35,030 bases of DNA from an uncultured Duodenibacillus sp. (GTDB lineage: Bacteria > Pseudomonadota > Gammaproteobacteria > Burkholderiales > Burkholderiaceae_F). Made by a program: the position numbers and the translations under genes. Under the pieces are notes generated by a model. The model had not been told where the DNA came from, did not search any database, and saw only the letters and a list, made by a program, of their open reading frames with translations. Location of the stretch: positions 1-35,030 of the forward strand of contig CALXQS010000021.1 in assembly GCA_944390715.1 (NCBI GenBank), in the 5' to 3' direction. Of the stretch, positions 24,083 to 32,260 are shown piece by piece; position 1 is the first letter of the stretch; every line of letters starts with the position of its first letter.

Positions 24083-24673
24083 ATGAAGAAAATGAAGAAG
24101 AAACGCAGGAAGCAGTCGGACTTTCAGTCTTTAAATCTTGGAAGCCGCGTTGATGTGTATACGCTTCTGATCAATGTCTCAGTGCGCATTTTCTCGGAAG
24201 TGCTGGAAATTCTGAGTGAGGATGCGCCGGAGCATGAGACTGACGAAGCTTTGGAAGAATTGTTTTCGACATTTACCAGCTTGCTCGGTGATGTTCTTGT
24301 TGCCCGTGAACATGAGGATCTCCAGCAAGACTCGATTCTCAGTGCGGATGCCTTGGGCAGAAAGCTCAGAAGCATTTTTGCCATGGAACTTTTTTCGATT
24401 TACGGCGATTCCGAAGAGCTTGCCAACGATGATCTCCTGGCTGTCTATGCTGTTGCCGGTCTGTTTGTCCAAAATGCGCTCAATATGACGATGCAATGCC
24501 TGCCCAGCGAAGAATGCTCAGACAAGGATGTGCTGATGGACAAAGCAAAACTTGAAATTTCCAAGCTTTGCGTGAAGTGGTCGGAATTTTTCTCGAATGA
24601 TTCTGCGGAGCTGCCCGTAGAGGTGGTCAACTCGTTTTTGCTTGGAGCGGCTCCTGAGATCGAGGGGGCCTAA
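24083..24673 (+). CDS. Unknown protein B of the four-gene paralog cluster
   Basis: This 196-residue predicted helical protein is clearly homologous to protein A. Shared blocks are the basic head (MKKMKKKRRK), SRVDVYTLLI (21-30), ADALGRKLRSIFAMELFSI (88-106), NDDLLAVYAVAGLFVQNAL (115-133) and LCVKWSEFFSNDSAELP (162-178). The middle (48-85) is acidic and lacks the aromatic W that the other three members have before the LGR/LA block. The ATG at 24083 has no clear ribosome site, and an in-frame ATG three codons later is an alternative. It ends 11 bases before gene C, so translation may be coupled. Function is unknown. Confidence 0.8.
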   Translation: MKKMKKKRRKQSDFQSLNLGSRVDVYTLLINVSVRIFSEVLEILSEDAPEHETDEALEELFSTFTSLLGDVLVAREHEDLQQDSILSADALGRKLRSIFAMELFSIYGDSEELANDDLLAVYAVAGLFVQNALNMTMQCLPSEECSDKDVLMDKAKLEISKLCVKWSEFFSNDSAELPVEVVNSFLLGAAPEIEGA

Positions 24674-24684
24674 AGAGATTGCCC

Positions 24685-25170
24685 ATGAGTTCAGAAAAAC
24701 AGATTGCAAAGCCGTCCATGGCAGATCCAAAAGTTGTCCGGGAACTTTTTGAAATGGCGGCCGAAGAGGTTCTTTTTCGGTTGGTTAGTGTCTCTTCAGG
24801 AAAGATGACCGCTGACAGGGCCCGTGATATGGACGATGCGCTTGCTAAGCATTTGGCTCGTGCCTTGATGGGTGAAAATCCAGAATTTGCCCCTGCTCGC
24901 GGATGGAGCGGCTGGCCTTGTGCGAGAAGTCTTGCTGCGGTCGATGAACATTCTTTTTCGCAGCTTTTTGGTGCAGACAATGCGCAGCCCGACAATCCCC
25001 GCGTTTTGATGGTACAGGCGGCGACGGTGTTTTATCGTGCAATTTACAGCGTGATCCGTCAGGAAATTGTGCTTGAAGGAGCAACGCAGCAGTCAGTTCG
25101 CAAGGCAATGGCGCAGGTCGTCGACAAATATGCGCTTGCAGCGATGCCTGCAGCGCACAAAGCCGCTTGA
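24685..25170 (+). CDS. Unknown protein C of the four-gene paralog cluster
   Basis: This 161-residue predicted helical protein is of unknown function. VVRELFEMAAEEVLFRLVSV (18-36) is an N-terminal helix, followed by SGKMTADRARDMDDALAKHL (38-57), GENPEFAPARGWSGW (63-77) and LMVQAATVFYRAIYSVI (108-124). The segment with GxM, then (E/G)GNPxF, then W aligns well with protein D (GEMSREELTEANQKL, GGNPHFQSAEDW). The W and the following LAxxL region align with protein A. The ATG at 24685 is preferred over a TTG two codons earlier. It lies 11 bases after gene B. Confidence 0.8.
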   Translation: MSSEKQIAKPSMADPKVVRELFEMAAEEVLFRLVSVSSGKMTADRARDMDDALAKHLARALMGENPEFAPARGWSGWPCARSLAAVDEHSFSQLFGADNAQPDNPRVLMVQAATVFYRAIYSVIRQEIVLEGATQQSVRKAMAQVVDKYALAAMPAAHKAA

Positions 25171-25226
25171 TGTCGACGCAAATATTTTCATAGTATTGCC
25201 TTAGTGCGGATAGAAAAGGATGAATT

Positions 25227-25757
25227 ATGAGCCGGTGCAGTTCCTGTTTTTCTGGAGGAGGATGTCGGGATTTTTCCAGTCGAGCCGAGCAGCTTCCGAG
25301 TCTGGCGGCAATTGATGTTGTCGAAAAGCTTTTGCTGCAGGCCCTCAAGAACACTGCCAAGCGCGCCGAGATGGCTGCCCGCGGGGAGATGAGCCGAGAA
25401 GAGCTCACAGAGGCCAACCAGAAGCTTGTCGACTGGCTGGGCTTGACGTTTGCTGGAGGCAATCCTCATTTTCAGTCGGCCGAGGACTGGAATCCGCGCG
25501 GATTGGCGCAGTATATGCGTGAGGAAATGCCCGACAGCCTCAAGGCAGCCGTCAACACGATTCCAGACGATGACGAAGAAGTGATTTATACGGCTGCGGG
25601 CATTTTTTTGAGCGACGTCTACGCAACGCTGCATTCGCTGGCCGTGCAGGGAGTTCCGTTTGACGGCATCGAAAATGCAGAGCCCTGCGTACGCATGGTG
25701 CAGTTTTGGTCTGCGCTGATGGTGGGAGCCCCCATTTTTGACGGCGCCGTAAACTAA
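25227..25757 (+). CDS. Unknown protein D of the four-gene paralog cluster, Cys-rich head
   Basis: This 176-residue protein is of unknown function. The head MSRCSSCFSGGGCRDF carries Cys4, Cys7 and Cys13, absent from the other three members, and could bind metal or be lipidated or redox-active. The helical body aligns with protein C: AIDVVEKLLLQALKN (28-42), RGEMSREELTEANQKLVDWL (52-71), GGNPHFQSAEDWNPRGLAQY (77-96) and EEVIYTAAGIFLSDVYATL (117-135). AAAGGATG precedes the ATG at 25227. It is the last of the four and is followed after 12 bases by the UMF1 transporter. Confidence 0.8.
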   Translation: MSRCSSCFSGGGCRDFSSRAEQLPSLAAIDVVEKLLLQALKNTAKRAEMAARGEMSREELTEANQKLVDWLGLTFAGGNPHFQSAEDWNPRGLAQYMREEMPDSLKAAVNTIPDDDEEVIYTAAGIFLSDVYATLHSLAVQGVPFDGIENAEPCVRMVQFWSALMVGAPIFDGAVN

Positions 25758-25769
25758 GCTGAGCCGATA

Positions 25770-27089
25770 ATGAAGTTCTTTGAACGCTCTGCACTGAAAC
25801 CCGGAGTTGAGCCTAGGGAATGTTTTTCTTGGGCGCTTTTTGATGCTGCAAATTCCGGCTACAGCACGGTCGTGCTCACGGCTGTGTTTAATGCATATTT
25901 TGTTTCGACCATTTGTGCGGATGCTGAGTGGGCGACATTTGCATGGAGTGCGACGGTGGCCTGCGGCAATGCGGCGTCCATGCTTTTGATGCCCGTCATC
26001 GGACGCATGGCGGATTTGAAGGCTTCTAAAAAGAAATGGCTTGCTGCGGCAACGCTTTTGTGTGTTGCAGCGACCGCGCTGCTTGCTTTTTGCGGTTCGC
26101 AAACCTATGCCTTGGCCATCAGCATGATTGTGGCGAGCTGCTTGGGGTTTAACGTTGGAGAAACGCTCAATTCAGCTTTCCTGCCTGAAATTGCTCGGCC
26201 AGAGGCTGTGGGCAAGGTGTCTGGCTGGGGTTGGTCGCTGGGTTATGTCGGAGGGCTTTTTACGCTTGCATTGTGCTTGACGGTGGTGCTCGTTGGAGAA
26301 AAGGCAGGCTTTAGCAACGATGCGCTGGTCGCAGCAAGCTGCCTCATCACGGCAGTTGTATTTTTTGTTCTTGCCATTCCTTCGATTGTTTTTCTAAAGG
26401 AGCGCAGCAAGGCGCAGGTGCAAGATGCAGCTTGGGCAGAGGCCTGGCGCGACTCTGTTGTTCAACTTAAAGATACCTGGGCTCTTTTGTCGAGGTATGT
26501 AGATTTTGCTCGGCTGGTCGTCTGTGGCTTTTTGTATCAATGCGGGATTGCGACAGTCATTACGCTTGCAGCTGTGTATGCTTCTTCTGTCATGGGGTTC
26601 GGACTCATTGAAACCTTGGTCATGGTGCTTGTCGTCAACATCACGGCAGCTCTGGGCGCCTTTGGGTTTGGATACGTGCAAGACCGGCTTGGACACAAGA
26701 GCGCACTGGCAGCGACGCTTGTCGTGTGGATTGCCATGGTCGCCACAGCGGCAAGCGCGCAGAATGCGGCGGTATTTTGGGTTGCCGCCAATCTGGCCGG
26801 GCTTGCCATGGGATCAAGCCAGTCGGCTGGGCGCGCGATGGTGGCAGTATTGGCCCCGCCTGGAAGGCTTGCTCAGTTCTATAGTTTCTGGAATATGGCG
26901 CTTTGGCTGTCGGCGATTGTTGGTCCCATCACGTATGGAGCCGTTACTTGGGCTACAGGCAACGATCAGAGGCTGGCGATCATCGCCGTCGGTTTTTTCT
27001 TTGTTTTTGGCTTGTTGGCGCTTATTCCTGTCAATTTGAAGAGAGGAGAGGCCGCCGCGCAGGCTTCAGCTGGTGCTCAAACTCCCTAA
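25770..27089 (+). CDS. UMF1-family (Atg22-like) MFS transporter
   Basis: This 439-residue inner-membrane protein has about 12 hydrophobic segments. The N-terminal ECFSWALFDAANSGYSTVVL and VFNAYFVSTIC are characteristic of the UMF1/Atg22-like branch of the major facilitator superfamily. The loop PVIGRMADLKASKKKWL corresponds to the MFS A-motif between helices 2 and 3, and GYVQDRLGHKSALAATLVVW is its counterpart in the second half. The SGWGWSLGYVGGL segment is also family-typical. Substrates of this branch in bacteria are mostly unknown. It starts 12 bases after gene D, so it is likely in the same operon. Confidence 0.88.
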   Translation: MKFFERSALKPGVEPRECFSWALFDAANSGYSTVVLTAVFNAYFVSTICADAEWATFAWSATVACGNAASMLLMPVIGRMADLKASKKKWLAAATLLCVAATALLAFCGSQTYALAISMIVASCLGFNVGETLNSAFLPEIARPEAVGKVSGWGWSLGYVGGLFTLALCLTVVLVGEKAGFSNDALVAASCLITAVVFFVLAIPSIVFLKERSKAQVQDAAWAEAWRDSVVQLKDTWALLSRYVDFARLVVCGFLYQCGIATVITLAAVYASSVMGFGLIETLVMVLVVNITAALGAFGFGYVQDRLGHKSALAATLVVWIAMVATAASAQNAAVFWVAANLAGLAMGSSQSAGRAMVAVLAPPGRLAQFYSFWNMALWLSAIVGPITYGAVTWATGNDQRLAIIAVGFFFVFGLLALIPVNLKRGEAAAQASAGAQTP

Positions 27090-27151
27090 GCGAGGCACAA
27101 ACTCGCAGATAAACTTGTTCAATAAATAAAACAGAAGTAACGAAGGCTTTT

Positions 27152-28318
27152 ATGAACAACTTTACATATTGCAATCCGACCGAGCTTGTATTTGGTAAAG
27201 ATACGCATCTGCACACGGGCAGCCATATTGTCCGCGTGCTGCCTGAAGCAAAAAAAATCATGGTCGTCTACGGCGGCGGTTCGGCCGTTCGCTCGGGCTT
27301 GCTTGCCTCCGTTGTCGAAAGCTGCGAGAAGGCCGGACTTCTGGTTGTCGTCAAGGGCGGCGTGCGGCCGAATCCGACAGTGGAGTTTGTGCGCGAGTGC
27401 ATCGACTTTGCACGTGCTGAAAAAGTTGATGTGTTTCTTGCCGTCGGAGGCGGCAGCGTCATCGATACGGCAAAGGCTGCAGCGCTTGGCGTCGGCTATG
27501 AAGGCGACGTGTGGGACTTCTTCTGCGGCAAGGCGCAGCCTCACGAGGCGCTGCCTGTCTGTACCGTTCTGACGATTCCTGCCGCAGGCTCCGAGCAGAG
27601 CATCCGCACGGTCATTTCCAATGGAAAAGTCAAGGCGGGTGCAGGCAATGCGCTGGTGCGTCCGAAGCTGTCCATCGTCAATCCGGAACTTTTCTTTACG
27701 CTGCCGCAGCGCCAGGTTTCTGCCGGCATCATCGATATGATGAGCCATATTATGGAGCGCTACTTCACCAATACGCCGGGCGTGGACTATACGAGCGCTC
27801 AGGCCGAGGCGGCGCTGCGCGTGATCATGCGCAACGGCTTGAAGCTGATGCAAAAAATTGACGACTATGAGGCTTGGTGCGAGGTGGGTCTTGCCGGAAG
27901 CTTTGCGCACAACGGCTACTTCGGTCTGGGTCACGAAGAGGACTGGGCCTGTCACGGCATTGAGCATGCGCTCTCGGGGTGGGATGATCGCATCGTTCAT
28001 GGTGAAGGACTTGCCGTCGTCATTCCTTCATGGATGAGCTATGTGTGGCCTGTCAATCCTGCGCGTTTCGTGCGCTTTGCCCGCGAAGTCTTCGGCGTGA
28101 GCGGCGATCAGGATGACGAAACCACCATCAAGCTTGCCATTGCCAAGTTCTGCTCGTTTTTGATTCAAATGAATCTGCCGACGAAGCTTTCACAGCTTAC
28201 CGAACGCGAAGTGCCCATCAAGGAAATTGCGCAAGCCAGCGTCGGCGGCGCAACGCTGGGACATTTCAAGGCGCTCAATGCGCAGGACGTTGAAGCGATT
28301 TTGGTCAACGCCCGCTGA
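27152..28318 (+). CDS. Iron-containing alcohol dehydrogenase (YqhD/butanol dehydrogenase type)
   Basis: This 388-residue cytosolic enzyme reduces aldehydes to alcohols with NAD(P)H. The nucleotide-binding motif GGGSVIDTAKA (99-109) and the metal ligands Asp195, His199, His268 and His283 match the YqhD pattern almost residue for residue (GIIDMMSHIMERY, ACHGIEHALSG, IVHGEGLAV). The N-terminus NNFTYCNPTELVFGKDT is typical of the YqhD/BdhA branch. YqhD-type enzymes detoxify aldehydes from lipid peroxidation and favour NADPH. The cofactor here is inferred. GAAGG precedes the ATG. It lies 62 bases after the UMF1 gene and 26 before tadA. Confidence 0.93.
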   Translation: MNNFTYCNPTELVFGKDTHLHTGSHIVRVLPEAKKIMVVYGGGSAVRSGLLASVVESCEKAGLLVVVKGGVRPNPTVEFVRECIDFARAEKVDVFLAVGGGSVIDTAKAAALGVGYEGDVWDFFCGKAQPHEALPVCTVLTIPAAGSEQSIRTVISNGKVKAGAGNALVRPKLSIVNPELFFTLPQRQVSAGIIDMMSHIMERYFTNTPGVDYTSAQAEAALRVIMRNGLKLMQKIDDYEAWCEVGLAGSFAHNGYFGLGHEEDWACHGIEHALSGWDDRIVHGEGLAVVIPSWMSYVWPVNPARFVRFAREVFGVSGDQDDETTIKLAIAKFCSFLIQMNLPTKLSQLTEREVPIKEIAQASVGGATLGHFKALNAQDVEAILVNAR

Positions 28319-28344
28319 GGGCGCATGGATGTTGCGTTAGGCTC

Positions 28345-29304
28345 ATGACGGGAATTGAACAAGGCGGCGCAAATGTGTTTGATCTGCAAGTGGTCAAGCA
28401 CTTTAATCACCTTACGCTGAGAAATGGCGTTTCTCTGGCCGGTCTCGGGCGCGAGCCGCGGGATCTCGAGGTGTTTTTCCGCACGGCAGTGTTTTTCATT
28501 TCGGAGGCGGGAGCTTTCACCTCGCTGCAAAAGGAGGCTTTTATTGAGCGGCTCACAGAATTTTTGTCCGCTCACGCCCGCTGGCTGAAGGCCCGGCCGA
28601 TGGATGTCTATGAGGCCATGTGCGGCTGCGGGTTCGTCGGAGAGCAAAACGGAGAGTGTGTCTGGAAGCTCGAAGTCTGCGAGCCTGTCGGCAATGTATC
28701 CAAGGTGCTTGCCGCTTGGGCGCATTTTGACGAAGCGCGCGTGCGCCGCAGAAGCAAGATGCGAGCGCTGCTGCAGGCCAAAAACCGCGCCGTCAATGCG
28801 CTGCCGGCTCCGAAAATCGACCCGGAGCTGGATGCCGAACTCATGCATCATGCCCTGAGAATGGCACAAAAAGCCTATGAGGCGGGCGAAGTGCCCGTCG
28901 GTGCTGTGCTTGCCGTCGAGGGCAATATTGTTGCAGAGGCGGGCAATGAGGTCATCGCCCGCCACGATCCGACGGCGCACGCGGAGATGCTTGTGCTGCG
29001 AAAGGCCGCAGCGCTGCAGGGCTCCGAGAGGCTCAACGGCGCCGTGCTCTATGTCACGCTCGAGCCGTGCGCCATGTGCTCGGCCGCCATGTCTCTCGCG
29101 CGCGTCTCTCGTGTCGTCTGGGGAGCAGACGATCCTATGAGCGGCGGCATGAGAGGGGCGCTCAATGTCATCGAGCGTGCACGTATGAATCATCGCGTGA
29201 TGATGACGCCAGGCGTGCTTAGGGCCGATTGCGAGAGAATTCTCAAGAAGTTTTTTGAAGAAAAGCGCAGCTCCCTGCGCAAGGGCCCCGTGCAGGGCGA
29301 CTGA
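28345..29304 (+). CDS. tadA: tRNA adenosine-34 deaminase with extra N-terminal domain
   Basis: This 319-residue protein has a C-terminal half (about 163-310) that is TadA, which converts A34 to inosine in tRNA-Arg(ACG). Zinc and proton-transfer residues are in AHAEM (211-215) and EPCAMCSAAMSLARVSRVVW (240-259), with GAVLA before them and the KFFEEKR end. The first 160 residues are an additional domain that standard TadA (about 150-170 residues) lacks: FDLQVVKHFNHLTLRNGVSL, LEVFFRTAVFFISEAGAF, RPMDVYEAMCGCGFVGEQNG and a basic linker VRRRSKMRALLQAKNRAV. I do not recognise it. The start lies 26 bases after the dehydrogenase gene with AGG nearby. The frame is open and coding-like throughout, so this looks like a genuine fusion. 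Confidence 0.92.
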   Translation: MTGIEQGGANVFDLQVVKHFNHLTLRNGVSLAGLGREPRDLEVFFRTAVFFISEAGAFTSLQKEAFIERLTEFLSAHARWLKARPMDVYEAMCGCGFVGEQNGECVWKLEVCEPVGNVSKVLAAWAHFDEARVRRRSKMRALLQAKNRAVNALPAPKIDPELDAELMHHALRMAQKAYEAGEVPVGAVLAVEGNIVAEAGNEVIARHDPTAHAEMLVLRKAAALQGSERLNGAVLYVTLEPCAMCSAAMSLARVSRVVWGADDPMSGGMRGALNVIERARMNHRVMMTPGVLRADCERILKKFFEEKRSSLRKGPVQGD

Positions 29305-29372
29305 CGTCTTGCTGTTTTGAGCGTTTTGCCGACGGCTTCAGTCTTCGGTGGACGGAAATTGGAGGAATGTTC

Positions 29373-30350
29373 GTGCGTGATGTTGCAGCCCCCACGATTT
29401 ATGTTTGCGCTCCGGCTCGCGCCTGCGTCACAGGCCAAGAAGGCAACGAAATCGACAATGCGCTGATTGAAAAATCCTTTCACGAGATTCGCGCCTTGGG
29501 CTGGCGGGTCAAGGAGTCCGCAAACATTCGCAAGCTCGATCACGGCTTTGCCGGAAGCGATAAGGAGCGTGCGCAAGCCCTGATGGATGGCTTTGCGGAT
29601 CCCGAGGTCGATGTCGTGCTCGCTTTGCGCGGGGGGTATGGAACGGCGCGCCTGCTGCCTTTTCTTGATTGGGAGAAGATTGGCAAAAGCGAGGCTGTGT
29701 TTGCTGGGCTGTCTGATTTGACGGCATTCAACCTTGCCCTTTACGCCAAATGCGGCCGTGCGAGCTGGCAGGGACCGACAGCGAGAGCTTTTGCACGCTG
29801 CAATCATCTCTACAACGAACGCTTCATGCGGGCGATGACGCACTCGTCTTTTGTGCTCGACAGTCGCGTTGAGGGCGACGATTTTGATGTGCAGGGCCTT
29901 TTTTGGGGCGGCAACCTCACGATTTTGCTCAGCCTTTTGGGTACGCCTTGGTTTCCGCACATTGAGGGCGGCATTCTTGTACTCGAAGACGTCTATGTGA
30001 CGGCCTGGCGCTTCGAGCGCATGCTTGTGCAGTTGCTGCAAAGCGGCATTTTGGCAAGGCAAAAGGCTTTGATTGTTGGTGATGTTTCCGGCCACGATGC
30101 GGGATTGGGAGGCCCCAATTCAGGACTTTCTCTTGAAGATGTGCTCGAGTACATTTCCAAAGAGGCGTCAATACCTGTTGTTCGCGGTCTTGACTATGGA
30201 CACAAGCCCGATACGCTCACGATTCCTGTTGGAGCACAGGTTCGGGCAGCCTGTGCTGATGGATGTCTGCACCTTGAGTTTGACGCGCCGCCCGTGCCGG
30301 CTGAGTATCCGGGAGCGCAGAGCGCAAGGGCGCCTCTTTGGTGGGTGTAG
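29373..30350 (+). CDS. ldcA: LD-carboxypeptidase (S66 family), murein tetrapeptide recycling
   Basis: This 325-residue serine peptidase removes the terminal D-Ala from muropeptide tetrapeptides during cell-wall recycling in the cytoplasm. Catalytic residues in this numbering are Ser114 in AGLSDLT, Glu205 in LVLEDVY and His277 in DYGHKPDTLTIPVG. LALRGGYGTARLLPFLD and FWGGNLTILLSLLGTPW are family signatures. GGAGG at 29361-29365 is only one base before the ATG at 29367 but seven before the GTG at 29373. The GTG is therefore the better start, with the ATG as an alternative adding two residues. There is no signal peptide. Confidence 0.9.
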   Translation: MRDVAAPTIYVCAPARACVTGQEGNEIDNALIEKSFHEIRALGWRVKESANIRKLDHGFAGSDKERAQALMDGFADPEVDVVLALRGGYGTARLLPFLDWEKIGKSEAVFAGLSDLTAFNLALYAKCGRASWQGPTARAFARCNHLYNERFMRAMTHSSFVLDSRVEGDDFDVQGLFWGGNLTILLSLLGTPWFPHIEGGILVLEDVYVTAWRFERMLVQLLQSGILARQKALIVGDVSGHDAGLGGPNSGLSLEDVLEYISKEASIPVVRGLDYGHKPDTLTIPVGAQVRAACADGCLHLEFDAPPVPAEYPGAQSARAPLWWV

Positions 30351-30355
30351 TTGTG

Positions 30356-32233
30356 ATGATGAGGTTGATGGCGGCGCAATTCATCGAGCGCCTTCAGAAT
30401 TTTTTCCTTGGAAGCGACTTGCGCAGAACTTCGCGCGTGCTCGTCGAACAGATCAACACATCTCTGAGGCTGCAGCCCGTATCGATTGCCTGTCAGGTGA
30501 TCGGCATGGCGGCCATCGTTGCGCGCTTTTGGGATGCGGCCAGCCATGCGCTTTTGATTATCTGGGCGCTTTGCGTATTGGCAGCCGTCTGGACATGGGG
30601 GTTGTTCCACCGGCGCTTTATGGCAGATGCTCAACGTGGAGCGCACATACGCGAGTGGCTGCATCGCTGGATGATGCATACGGTGACGATCGGCGTTGTA
30701 TGGGGTTTTGCCGGCGCGGCTTTTTTGATGACCCATGAAGTCATTGACGTCGTTATTTTGGTGGCCGTTATTGTGGCCGTCGTTTTTGCTTCATGGCCTG
30801 TTTTTTCCTGCTGGATGCCAAGCCTGACGACCATGGTCGTGTGTGCGCTTGCCCCAATGATGCTTGCGCTGGCCAGCGCTTTCGAGTTGGGACGAGCCGC
30901 CATCGGCCTCGTGCTTTTGGTGGTCGTCTGCTTTGTGCTCTACTGCGGCCGCAGACTCAATGAAATTGTGGTCACGGCAGTGATTCGCGAGGTGCAGAAC
31001 GAACGGTTGGTTGCGCGATTAAGAAGTGAAAAAGCTCTGGCAGAAAGTGAAAGAAAGGCGACCATTCAGGCAAGCGAACGACGAGCGAAGTTTTTTGCCG
31101 GCGCCAACCATGACCTTCGCCAGCCGCTGCAGGCAATGGGCATTTACCTGCAGATTCTGCAAATGCAGGCCAACGAAGCAAATCGAGAAATCATTGCGCA
31201 GCTTGACGCCACAGCCAAAAACATTTCCACGCTCGTTGAGCAGCTTTTGGAAGTCAGCCGTATTGAAACAGGCAAGCTCGAGGTCAAGATTGAAGACGTG
31301 CGCATTGATGAGCTCTTTCGTGATCTTGCCGGAGAATTTGAGCCGGTGGCGGCTGTCAAGGGGCTTGTTTTCAGCATAAGACCACTGGAGGTATCCGTCA
31401 AAACAGATCCGCTTTTGGTCAACCGCATTCTGCGCAATCTGATCACCAATGCCATTCGCTATACCACAAAGCCAGGAGCGCATATTGTGCTCGCAGCCAG
31501 AAAGGTAGGCGCCTCGCGCATTACGATCGGCGTGTATGACGAAGGCCCCGGCATTGAGCGCAGCGAACGCAAGCGCATTTTTGAAGCGTTTTATCGAGGC
31601 GAAGCCGGGCGTGCGAGCGAGGGTGGCTTTGGATTGGGACTGTCGATTGTCGCAGGCTTGGCCAAAAGGCTGGGCATTGGTCTTACGGTCGGCAGCAAGC
31701 CGGGGCGCGGTTCGGTTTTTCGTTTGGAATTCGATTCCTATGAACAGGCTGTCGGACATCGGGCGGGAAGTGCGCTGCAGCTTGTCAGCGACCTCAATAT
31801 GAGAGGCGTGGTGGGCCTTTTGGAAGACAACGACATTGTTCGCAATGCTGTGACCACGATTCTTAAGAGCTGGGGAGCGACGGTGGTGAGCTCTAAGGAG
31901 CCGTCAAAGGCCTTTATTGAGCGCATGATCGTCGAAGCCGAAGACGGCAACCTTTCGGCTTTGATTTCCGACTACAACCTGGGCGAATCGGTAAGCACGG
32001 GGCTTGAGGTGATCTTCATGGTCCGCATAGGGGCGGGGAGGAATTTTCCCTGCGTGCTGCTCACAGCTGTGAGCGAAGATGAAATTCGCCGCGCCTATCG
32101 AGGCTTGTGCCTGAATCCGGACAATGAAGGTCAGGCCATGCCGGTCATTTTGCAAAAGCCGGCCGCGGCAGATACTTTGGCTTCTGCTCTGCGCAGGGCT
32201 GTAGCTGAAAACCGCCCGTCTCAGGCAGACTGA
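30356..32233 (+). CDS. Hybrid sensor histidine kinase with C-terminal receiver
   Basis: This 625-residue inner-membrane kinase has about six N-terminal hydrophobic segments (residues 40-200) with no periplasmic sensor domain, so it probably senses the membrane or a ligand within it. A short coiled coil follows (EVQNERLVARLRSEKALAES). The H-box FAGANHDLRQPLQAMGI has His near 252, with NLITNAIRYTTKP near 361 (N-box), YDEGPGIERSERKRIFEAF (G1/F) and EGGFGLGLSIVAGLAKRLG (G2). The C-terminal receiver (about 484-620) has LLEDNDIVRNAV, the phospho-acceptor in LISDYNLGES (Asp near 539) and a late Lys in ILQKPAA. It starts six bases after ldcA at ATG 30356. ATGs at 30359 and 30368 are alternatives. Confidence 0.92.
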   Translation: MMRLMAAQFIERLQNFFLGSDLRRTSRVLVEQINTSLRLQPVSIACQVIGMAAIVARFWDAASHALLIIWALCVLAAVWTWGLFHRRFMADAQRGAHIREWLHRWMMHTVTIGVVWGFAGAAFLMTHEVIDVVILVAVIVAVVFASWPVFSCWMPSLTTMVVCALAPMMLALASAFELGRAAIGLVLLVVVCFVLYCGRRLNEIVVTAVIREVQNERLVARLRSEKALAESERKATIQASERRAKFFAGANHDLRQPLQAMGIYLQILQMQANEANREIIAQLDATAKNISTLVEQLLEVSRIETGKLEVKIEDVRIDELFRDLAGEFEPVAAVKGLVFSIRPLEVSVKTDPLLVNRILRNLITNAIRYTTKPGAHIVLAARKVGASRITIGVYDEGPGIERSERKRIFEAFYRGEAGRASEGGFGLGLSIVAGLAKRLGIGLTVGSKPGRGSVFRLEFDSYEQAVGHRAGSALQLVSDLNMRGVVGLLEDNDIVRNAVTTILKSWGATVVSSKEPSKAFIERMIVEAEDGNLSALISDYNLGESVSTGLEVIFMVRIGAGRNFPCVLLTAVSEDEIRRAYRGLCLNPDNEGQAMPVILQKPAAADTLASALRRAVAENRPSQAD

Positions 32234-32242
32234 GCGGGCGGT
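32211..32242. terminator. Shared terminator of convergent kinase and regulator genes
   Basis: ACCGCCCG-T-CTCAG (32211-32224) pairs with CTGAGCGGGCGGT (32230-32242) with one bulged T. The stem overlaps the kinase stop codon. On the minus strand it runs into TTTTC, so it ends the response-regulator transcript well. On the plus strand the T-run is less direct. Confidence 0.75.
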
Positions 32243-32260
32243 CGAGGCGCGTCTGTTCTT

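Noticed and set aside
25188..26102. Minus-strand ORF of 304 codons across paralog D and the UMF1 gene
   Set aside because: It is antisense to two well-supported genes, and its His/Arg-rich translation is typical of a shadow frame.
27119..28000. Minus-strand ORF of 293 codons
   Set aside because: It is antisense to the alcohol dehydrogenase gene, which has all its catalytic residues.
28165..30095. Two long minus-strand ORFs opposite tadA and ldcA
   Set aside because: Both are antisense to genes with clear active-site motifs and show no conserved features.
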